The notes below the pieces were generated by a model that saw nothing but the letters and a program-made list of their open reading frames with translations, ran no database searches and had not been told where the DNA came from. Below, in pieces: positions 57,201 to 64,000 of a stretch of 64,000 bases of DNA (within the stretch, counting starts at the first letter, position 1; the number at the start of each line of letters is the position of its first letter). The DNA comes from Auanema rhodensis (Eukaryota > Nematoda > Chromadorea > Rhabditida > Rhabditidae), in the NCBI GenBank assembly GCA_964057225.1, contig OZ059895.1, positions 12,524,001-12,588,000 on the forward strand. Direction: 5' to 3'. Position numbers and translations under genes: made by a program.

Positions 57201-60200
57201 CCTATTTTTGGGGGCTAATTTTACTTTCCCCATTATGATTGGAGCTCTTTCTGTGCTGGTAGTTAAATAGGCGCATGCTGCAATAGCTTTTGTGCTTGCG
57301 TCTACAAAAACCCACAGTTCTTTCTTGTCTCTTTTGCTAGATAATTCCCGCGGAACTTCAATGTTGAACGGCCCTATCTTTGTGCTGGCTTTGTTCCAAT
57401 CGGCAACGAGATCCTCGGGGACTTGCTCCTTCCAATCGACATTGCTGTTCATTACTTGTCTTAAAATAATTTTATATGGAAGTAGGAGCGGTGCCGCTAG
57501 TCCTATGGGGTCATATATGCTGTGTAAACTACTCAGCATATCTCGTTTAGTAAAGGACTGTTGCATACGCATTTGTCCTGTTAATACAAACGAATCTTTA
57601 CTGGCGTTATATAGTACACCTAGTATTTTGGGATTTTTATCTGGGTGGTGATCTATCGCCGGAATTTCGTTGTTAAAATGGGATGAGTTACTAAAGTATT
57701 CTCTAACATTCATCGAAATTTGAGAGAATATTTTCTTTGAATCTTTATATAAATCGGTTAGTTCTTTTTGATCATTGGTTGTATAAAAAATATTATCTAC
57801 ATAAAGATATCTTAGGGTTTTTTCTACAAATGGTGAGGTGTGGCTATTCAAATACGCGTGTAACGACATGTTTAGTACAGCGGGGCTTGCCGTAATGCCA
57901 AAAGCTAACCTATTAAATCGAAATTCTATTATATTGTTTGGTGTAGGCGGCTTATTGACATCTTTCAACCAAAGAAAGCGACAGAGATCTTTACAATCAT
58001 TAGCTATGCGTATTTGTGTGAAAGCACCTTCAATATCACACATCAGAAAATACGATTTGGTACGAATACCTATCAAGATATCGAGAATTTTGTTGGTGAA
58101 GCTCTCACCTGTTGAGGTTATGTCATTTAGAGAGAGTTGTCCTTTTTGTTTAGCAGATGCGTTAAAGACTATGCGAAGAGGCTTGGTTTTTTGGGGTTTC
58201 CACACACCGCGATGTGGCATATAATAAGTTCTGGTCGCCTCAACATCTGCCGGGACTAACTCTATTACGTTTTCTTTTAAATATTGTGAGAACGTTTCTT
58301 GATAGTATTTTTGTTGATTGGGGTCTTTTTGTAAGGATATTTGAAGACGATTAAGTGTTGCCAAAGCAAGATTACGGTTAGATTGAATATTTATGGCGTT
58401 TTTCTTTAGTGGGAGAGGGGCGGTTATGTAGCCGTTATCAAACGTAAGTAAAGTAGAATATTCGTTATAGAATAGTTCTGATTTGTTCAAAGCTCCTTCA
58501 TGTGGAGCAATGCCCAAACTATCTATTTCGAATAATTGTTTAATCATAACTTCCTCCGGTATTTGAGGGTTTATGATTAAGGAATGGACGGCTATGGATT
58601 CATGGGTATTATTTGTTTTTCCATAAATACAGGGACCAAAGTGGGTGTGTTTAATTTTTAGACCCGATGGTAATGAAATGGATGGCTCTTCAGTTATTAC
58701 TGAATCATACCAATCCATACCTAACAAAATGTCGGGTGAGAATGTTTCCCCATTAATGAATTGATTGGTGACGGAAATTTTGGTTTTTTCAAGAAATTCT
58801 CTATCCCGGATTTGTAGAGAACAGCATTTTAGGTTTCCGGTGAGTGGTTTTGGGGATGTCAGCAAAATTAGTTTAATTATTTTTCCATATGGGGTTTGCA
58901 AAATAGCTTCGACTGTTTTTGTTTCAAAAGTTTCTTTATTGCCCGAAAATCCGGTTGCTGTAATGTTTTGTGTTGCTAAGGTATTCAAGTTGCATGTCTC
59001 AGCTGTCTTTTGATGGATGAAGCTTTGAGTTGCTCCGGGGTCAAGAAATATGGTTTTAGTATGATAAGTGTTTGTTAAAGGATTTAAGAGAGAGATTTGA
59101 GAAGTCATGAGGTAAGCGGGAGAAGGATGGAAAGATTTAGATATAGTGGTGCAATTCATGGACGGTTTAGTAATTTTGATGGTTGGCTTAGGTAGGCATA
59201 AAGTATAATTATGCTCTTTTTTGCAGTTTCGGCAACTTTCGAATTTGCACTTACTGCTTGAGTGTGTTGGACTAAAGCAAATCCAACACCTATTTTTTCT
59301 CTTTATAATCTCTCTTCGTTCTTGGGGGGTGGTTATCGTGGGGCATTTTGTAGGGCGATGACCCTGCTTATCGCAAAAAACGCAGGGTCGTTCTGATTTT
59401 TCTGAGGATTTGATGGGTTTTGAGAAAAAAGGCTGAGTTTGGTCTCGATACTGAGGTTCGGATCGTTCTCGTCTTAAATAAGCCGAGGTTTCCTTTGAGT
59501 ATGCTATACCTTCTATGTCCTTCAGAATTTGACTTATAGTATTTTCGCCGGGCGATCGCCAACAGCGCATATCTATAATTTCTTCAGGAAATTTCTCAGA
59601 TATCTCTGTGACCCAAGCTGGGTCTTCAGTATTGTATATATATTGAGATCTTGCTCTGTCGAGTTGGTCGAGCAAAGCTCGAATCTCATTAACTCGGGAT
59701 CTCAAAGAGGTGGGGTCGGATTTTGCGACAGGTAATCTCCTGATATTACGGTATATGCGAAAGTCAACCGCTAATATCGGTTGATATGTGTTTTGTAAGG
59801 TTTCGATTATTTGGTGATAAAATTCGCCGTTTAAAGGCTTATTCTCGAGATGAACCCTGGCAGGTCCTTGTAGGGCTTCTGCCAAAAAAATGTTTTTCTG
59901 TTGTATATTTAGGCTAGGTTCATTGTGAATGAGGGTTTTGAATTGGTTCCAGAAGAGTGGAAATGTTAAGGAGTCTCCGTTAAATGTGGGAATCGAAAGT
60001 TGAGGTGTTTTAACGGAGAGACCAAAGCTAGTTCGCGTTGGTCTTTTATTCCGATCCGACTCTTGGTCGTCTTCGGAATCGGGGAGGGGTTGTTTTTTAG
60101 CTGTTTTGGTTTCTAGTTCCAAAATCAGGATGTTCGCTCTTGTTACTGTGTCAGCATGAAGCGTGGTTACCTCGTTTATTCTTCTGTTCAATTCAGAAAA

Positions 60201-60401
60201 CGTAGGTTCGGGGAGAAGAGAAGCAAGAGTAGCGAGAGATGATTCTTCAGACCTAAGTTGTGTGAGAGATGTGTGTAGGCGTAGAAGCGAAATGTTTTCT
60301 TGGTTCTCAGTTTTAGTTTTTATGAGTAGTTTGGCTAGTTGCTCAAATTTGTCTGCGAAATTGTGGAGTTTTTCATTGAAAACTTCTTCAGTACGGTCCA
60401 T
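54048..60401 (-). CDS. Gag-Pol-Gn/Gc polyprotein (P2, gag start intact)
   Basis: 2117 residues from MDRTEEVF at 60401. The frame is open another 51 codons upstream, but the P1 leader comparison and ATG context favour this start. All domains are as in P1 with numbers shifted by +6: Gag, three zinc knuckles (CX2CX4HX4C twice, then CX2CX3HX4C), protease with DPG at 454-456, RT with YVDN at 867-870, RNase H, integrase HHCC and D-D-E (D1406, D1465, E1517), DUF5641-like, Gn, and the Gc N-terminal part. The lack of the P1 7-bp duplication makes this the better copy, but it has no 5' LTR and so no promoter of its own. Confidence 0.88.
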   Translation of the reverse strand: MDRTEEVFNEKLHNFADKFEQLAKLLIKTKTENQENISLLRLHTSLTQLRSEESSLATLASLLPEPTFSELNRRINEVTTLHADTVTRANILILELETKTAKKQPLPDSEDDQESDRNKRPTRTSFGLSVKTPQLSIPTFNGDSLTFPLFWNQFKTLIHNEPSLNIQQKNIFLAEALQGPARVHLENKPLNGEFYHQIIETLQNTYQPILAVDFRIYRNIRRLPVAKSDPTSLRSRVNEIRALLDQLDRARSQYIYNTEDPAWVTEISEKFPEEIIDMRCWRSPGENTISQILKDIEGIAYSKETSAYLRRERSEPQYRDQTQPFFSKPIKSSEKSERPCVFCDKQGHRPTKCPTITTPQERREIIKRKNRCWICFSPTHSSSKCKFESCRNCKKEHNYTLCLPKPTIKITKPSMNCTTISKSFHPSPAYLMTSQISLLNPLTNTYHTKTIFLDPGATQSFIHQKTAETCNLNTLATQNITATGFSGNKETFETKTVEAILQTPYGKIIKLILLTSPKPLTGNLKCCSLQIRDREFLEKTKISVTNQFINGETFSPDILLGMDWYDSVITEEPSISLPSGLKIKHTHFGPCIYGKTNNTHESIAVHSLIINPQIPEEVMIKQLFEIDSLGIAPHEGALNKSELFYNEYSTLLTFDNGYITAPLPLKKNAINIQSNRNLALATLNRLQISLQKDPNQQKYYQETFSQYLKENVIELVPADVEATRTYYMPHRGVWKPQKTKPLRIVFNASAKQKGQLSLNDITSTGESFTNKILDILIGIRTKSYFLMCDIEGAFTQIRIANDCKDLCRFLWLKDVNKPPTPNNIIEFRFNRLAFGITASPAVLNMSLHAYLNSHTSPFVEKTLRYLYVDNIFYTTNDQKELTDLYKDSKKIFSQISMNVREYFSNSSHFNNEIPAIDHHPDKNPKILGVLYNASKDSFVLTGQMRMQQSFTKRDMLSSLHSIYDPIGLAAPLLLPYKIILRQVMNSNVDWKEQVPEDLVADWNKASTKIGPFNIEVPRELSSKRDKKELWVFVDASTKAIAACAYLTTSTERAPIIMGKVKLAPKNRTLTIPRLELSAIFMGMKIAETVYNNLNEPNLAINIASDSQIALSWLITKKSVPVFISNMRQNIKEIGRRLEAQKASLHFHYVDTDHNPADIGTRGTTDQNLLKERWLFSPPWLSQMDNRPIKELTTPIDEDEPPMLILPVSTDIQPYESIIQPGRFSSYSKLQRTTGLVFKAALVLLQKINKTPTSTMLQRAQKEKQQSQTADLFLIQEAQKKLKQSEIKQFRTTKDNNGLRIIQTRLLNAKLPASTKYPFLLPKKSDLGKLILLSIHKENAHLGTTHMISLFLQKFFMAGTRQVCKSIIKKCVPCQKILSRPFTTDFLAPLPEDRITKAMPFKHTGLDCIGPIKYRKSEQIYIVIFTCLTVRAVHLEPINDMTSNTFLNAFIRFVARRGLPDVIRSDNGSNFVHSAKILNMLETYDSEHRTSFTKFLQKHHITWIFNTPSAPWTGGVWERLVAIVKTSLYKSLQLKLVNKDQLTTAIIKIEGIINSRPITYTNSDNVDDRPLKPADFLNNGSPVLVPGGNVEQLGQALDEPNPIQTNKEAFENLQKVEIIAESFWDRWSKEYLLCLRNAHASTKQTHRSSNHPTLNEVVLVEEDNLNRCNWQMARITALLPSSDNIFRSARIKLGNGKELTKPVEKLYPLELKDNFDKGRESQEITVNHLSHTPTNPNRLRNIFRFLMLIQIFSVAMTQPIIRCSTSQVVFPAQPNHSTICIDSSCHNLSAHQSEIIPLPISVLPKTASVSRFNLESTQNQTCKLPHPCDFPPPFILHIIGNPHCNPILAILIVLTPLIGCALLFISCGLIYRRLRTYRRQNEPTISYIPSLLFTLFFLICQAQACGSPNAHKNIEIFCDDIQNCTKITNEEISFNPLQNSLCSYIKYQNSTIGKLEIQLIQHKFSCQKVSQGFTRITNLTIHSSHRCAGTTHCPWGTGCDDIRQDTFVSELYSAYENPGRTYCTRAGGGLFNSCGLPIEGCILFRPTYQPENKEVYEEIKCIQWKQEVQAKLTIIYLNNTQKYDILLQPYRKYEFHGISLQISSVTAKATTELYNKIF

Positions 60402-60540
60402 TGCTACCGTTTTTTGATTTTTTGATGCAAAATGTATGACTTTTGAATTTCTTAGTTGAATTGTTGCAAAATGTGTTGGTAACTTTTTTGATTTTGAGAT
60501 TGAGATAGAGATAGAGATTCCGATGAGATGAGATGAAGCA

Positions 60541-60632
60541 CTTAGATAGCTCAACCCAAGGCATCAAAATATCTTCAATCTTATTTCTATATTACAGTTA
60601 TAAACCAGTAGTTTATGAACCTTCATTTTAAC
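60541..60632 (+). repeat. 5S spacer fragment, + orientation, right of P2
   Basis: Starts cttagatagctcaaccc and shares the rare cttcattttaac variant with the module near 23272. It ends in an AT-rich joint. Marks the right edge of the Pao cluster. Confidence 0.85.
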
Positions 60633-60676
60633 TATTTTTTTATTTTTTATATTTATATTTTTTTTATTTTTATTTT
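60633..60676. repeat. AT-rich low-complexity joint
   Basis: About 44 bp of T-rich sequence (tattttttat-like), with no match to the spacer consensus. The array orientation flips across it. Confidence 0.75.
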
Positions 60677-61210
60677 GATATTTTGATGCCTTGGGTTGAG
60701 CTATCTAAGTAAAACTGCTGGAAAATTAAAAACATTTGTTACGGAAGAGATAAAATTGAAAATCAGCTGCATGGCGTACTTTCAACGTGGTATGGTCGTG
60801 AGCGAAAAAATCTGATATTCAATGATTTACATACTTATCCTCGTTATTGTTTTTTTTTCAATTTCATGTTAGTTATGTAATTTTCTACGTTACATCTAAA
60901 TTCCTCGATGATATCAAATCTTATGAGCTCCAAATACAATGAATTAAAAAAGGTTTCACAGTTGTATAGTGTTAAAACAATGTTTGTTTCAATAGGAAAT
61001 AGATAGAAACAGTAAAGTTAAGATGAAGGTTCAACTACTGGTTTATAACTGTAATATAGAAATAAGATTGAAGATATTTTGATGCCTTGGGTTGAGCTAT
61101 CTAAGTAAAACTGCTGGAAAATTAAAAACATTTGTTACGGAAGAGATAAAATTGAAAATCAGCTGCATTGCGTACTTTCAACGTGGTATGATCGTTAAAA
61201 AAATTTGAAA

Positions 61211-61329
61211 AGCTTACGGCACCCGGGATTCCCAAGCCGTCTCCGATCCAAGTACTAACCGGGCCCAACGTTGCTTGACTTGCCAGATCGGACGGGATGG
61301 CGTACTTTCAACGTGGTATGGTCGTAAGC
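61211..61329 (-). rRNA. 5S ribosomal RNA (canonical)
   Basis: Full 119-nt consensus on the minus strand, with T4 and T7 terminator runs downstream (aaaaaaatttgaaaagc on +). Confidence 0.93.
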
Positions 61330-62138
61330 GAAAATACCTGATATTCAATGATTTACATACTTATCCTCGTTATTGTTTTTTTTTCAATTTCATGTTAGTT
61401 ATGTAATTTTCTACGTTACATCTAAATTCCTCGATGATATCAAATCTTATGAGCTCCAAATACAATAAATTAAAAAAGGTTTCACAGTTGTATAGTGTTA
61501 AAACAATGTTTGTTTCAATAGGAAATAGATAGAAACAGTAAAGTTAAGATGAAGGTTCATAAACTACTGGTTTATAACTGTAACATAGAAATAAGATTGA
61601 AGATATTTTGATGCCTTGGGTTGAGCTATCTAAGTAAAACTGCTGGAAAATTAAAAACATTTGTTACGGAAGAGATAAAATTAAAAATCAGCTGCATGGC
61701 GTACTTTCAACGTGGTATGGTCGTGAGCGAAAAAATCTGATATTCAATGATTTACATACTTATCCTCGTTATTGTTTTTTTTTCAATTTCATGTTAGTTA
61801 TGTAATTTTCTACGTTACATCTAAATTCCTCGATGATATCAAATCTTATGAGCTCCAAATACAATAAATTAAAAAAGGTTTCACAGTTGTATAGTGTTAA
61901 AACAATGTTTGTTTCAATAGGAAATAGATAGAAACAGTAAAGTTAAGATGAAGGTTCATAAACTACTGGTTTATAACTGTAATATAGAAATAAGATTGAA
62001 GATATTTTGATGCCTTGGGTTGAGCTATCTAAGTAAAACTGCTGGAAAATTAAAAACATTTGTTACGGAAGAGATAAAATTGAAAATCAGCTGCATTGCG
62101 TACTTTCAACGTGGTATGATCGTTAAAAAAATTTGAAA

Positions 62139-62257
62139 AGCTTACGGCACCCGGGATTCCCAAGCCGTCTCCGATCCAAGTACTAACCGGGCCCAACGTT
62201 GCTTGACTTGCCAGATCGGACGGGATGGCGTACTTTCAACGTGGTATGGTCGTAAGC
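62139..62257 (-). rRNA. 5S ribosomal RNA (canonical)
   Basis: Full-length, consensus, minus strand. Confidence 0.93.
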
Positions 62258-63465
62258 GAAAATACCTGATATTCAATGATTTACATACTTATCCTCGTTA
62301 TTGTTTTTTTTCCAATTTCATGTTAGTTATGTAATTTTCTACGTTACATCTAAATCCCTCGATGATATCAAATCTTATGAGATCCAAATACAATAAAATA
62401 AAAAAGGTTTCACAGTTGTATAGTGTTAAAACAATGTTTGTTTCAATAGGAAATAGATAGAAACAGTAAAGTTAAGATGAAGGTTCATAAACTACTGGTT
62501 TATAACTGTAATATAGAAATAAGATTGAAGATATTTTGATGCCTTGGGTTGAGCTATCTAAGTAAAACTGCTGGAAAATTAAAAACATTTGTTACGGAAG
62601 AGATAAAATTGAAAATCAGCTGCATGGCGTACTTTCAACGTGGTATGATCGTGAGCGAAAAAATCTGATATTCAATGATTTACATACTTATCCTCGTTAT
62701 TGTTTTTTTTTCAATTTCATGTTAGTTATGTAATTTTCTACGTTACATCTAAATTCCTCGATGATATCAAATCTTATGAGCTCCAAATACAATAAATTAA
62801 AAAAGATTTCACAGTTGTATAGTGTTAAAACAATGTTTGTTTCAATAGGAAATAGATAGAAACAGTAAAGTTAAGATGAAGGTTCATAAACTACTGGTTT
62901 ATAACTGTAACATAGAAATAAGATTGAAGATATTTTGATGCCTTGGGTTGAGCTATCTAAGTAAAACTGCTGGAAAATTAAAAACATTTGTTACGGAAGA
63001 GATAAAATTGAAAATCAGCTGCATGGCGTACTTTCAACGTGGTATGGTCGTGAGCGAAAAAATCTGATATTCAATGATTTACATACTTATCCTCGTTATT
63101 GTTTTTTTTTCAATTTCATGTTAGTTATGTAATTTTCTACGTTACATCTAAATTCCTCGATGATATCAAATCTTATGAGCTCCAAATACAATAAATTAAA
63201 AAAGGTTTCACAGTTGTATAGTGTTAAAACAATGTTTGTTTCAATAGGAAATAGATAGAAACAGTAAAGTTAAGATGAAGGTTCATAAACTACTGGTTTA
63301 TAACTGTAATATAGAAATAAGATTGAAGATATTTTGATGCCTTGGGTTGAGCTATCTAAGTAAAACTGCTGGAAAATTAAAAACATTTGTTACGGAAGAG
63401 ATAAAATTGAAAATCAGCTGCATTGCGTACTTTCAACGTGGTATGATCGTTAAAAAAATTTGAAA

Positions 63466-63584
63466 AGCTTACGGCACCCGGGATTCCCAAGCCGTCTCCG
63501 ATCCAAGTACTAACCGGGCCCAACGTTGCTTGACTTGCCAGATCGGACGGGATGGCGTACTTTCAACGTGGTATGGTCGTAAGC
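63466..63584 (-). rRNA. 5S ribosomal RNA (canonical)
   Basis: Full-length, consensus, minus strand; 1327 bp from the previous copy (three spacer modules). Confidence 0.93.
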
Positions 63585-64000
63585 GAAAATACCTGATATT
63601 CAATGATTTACATACTTATCCTCGTTATTGTTTTTTTTCCAATTTCATGTTAGTTATGTAATTTTCTACGTTACATCTAAATCCCTCGATGATATCAAAT
63701 CTTATGAGATCCAAATACAATAAAATAAAAAAGGTTTCACAGTTGTATAGTGTTAAAACAATGTTTGTTTCAATAGGAAATAGATAGAAACAGTAAAGTT
63801 AAGATGAAGGTTCATAAACTACTGGTTTATAACTGTAATATAGAAATAAGATTGAAGATATTTTGATGCCTTGGGTTGAGCTATCTAAGTAAAACTGCTG
63901 GAAAATTAAAAACATTTGTTACGGAAGAGATAAAATTGAAAATCAGCTGCATGGCGTACTTTCAACGTGGTATGATCGTGAGCGAAAAAATCTGATATTC

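Larger units (their letters stand above)
52761..60540 (-). mobile_element. BEL/Pao retrotransposon with Gn/Gc-like env, copy P2 (5'-truncated)
   Basis: Direct repeat of P1 at an offset of 7912 bp and nearly identical. Its 3' LTR doubles as the 5' LTR of P1. At the 5' side it stops at 60540 in the leader (after gatgagatgaagca), so the 5' LTR and primer-binding site are missing and 5S spacer follows. Gag starts intact at 60401. Confidence 0.9.
60677..64000 (-). repeat. 5S rRNA array in inverted orientation
   Basis: Same spacer modules and truncated 5S heads as the left array, but reading on the minus strand. 5S spacings are 928 and 1327 bp (two and three modules). Modules here have their own variants, such as aaaataaaaaagg near 62396 and 63720, which recur 1327 bp apart and suggest another higher-order repeat. 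No protein gene. Confidence 0.93.

Noticed and set aside
60677..60800. Spliced-leader RNA gene in the 5S spacer (common in nematodes)
   Set aside because: The stretch gccttgggttgagctatctaag on the minus strand caught my eye, but I found no clear donor plus Sm-site (aatttttgg-like) arrangement nor a match to a known leader. A structure-based search would be needed.

Overview
This window is eukaryotic repetitive DNA: a tandem 5S rRNA gene array invaded by two kinds of LTR retrotransposon. I see no host protein-coding gene. The 119-nt 5S sequence looks nematode-like from memory. One element is a BEL/Pao retrotransposon with a phlebovirus-type glycoprotein, an arrangement known from nematode elements (Tas of Ascaris, Cer7/Cer13 of Caenorhabditis). 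A nematode is therefore most likely; the genus is not resolved.

Left array (1-23957, + strand): 30 full-length 5S genes. The basic spacer module is about 398 bp and starts with a copy of the first ~33 nt of 5S. Full 5S genes follow each other at ~530 bp (one module) or ~928 bp (two modules). These combine into a 2386-bp higher-order repeat (928+928+530) carrying three different 5S sequence types.

Composite Ty3/gypsy-like provirus (23958-44682): 339-bp LTRs (3 differences), a 4-bp target duplication (ctaa), and a primer-binding site matching tRNA-Gln. The order in part A (+, 24297-34885) is gag, then a long envelope-like glycoprotein, then protease, then RT/RNase H/integrase, then a small third ORF with its own TATA box. 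Env lying between Gag and Pol is the most unusual point of the window. Part B (34886-39990) is an inverted copy of A 24817-29913, in which gag and env form one reading frame. Part C (+, 40029-44343) repeats RT through ORF3, with the only complete ORF3. A perfect 51-bp-arm hairpin at 30472-30576 breaks the protease-RT junction of A.

Tandem BEL/Pao elements (44849-60540, minus strand): two nearly identical 7.9-kb units in the same orientation sharing the middle LTR. Each encodes Gag, protease, RT, RNase H and integrase, then Gn/Gc-like glycoproteins, with the Gc part split by a -1 frame change at a T6 run in both copies. P1 interrupts a 5S gene at nt 97. P2 has lost its 5' LTR.

Right array (60541-64000): a short + strand spacer piece, an AT-rich joint, then the 5S array in the opposite orientation (three canonical 5S genes on the minus strand). 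The array therefore changes direction across the retrotransposon cluster.
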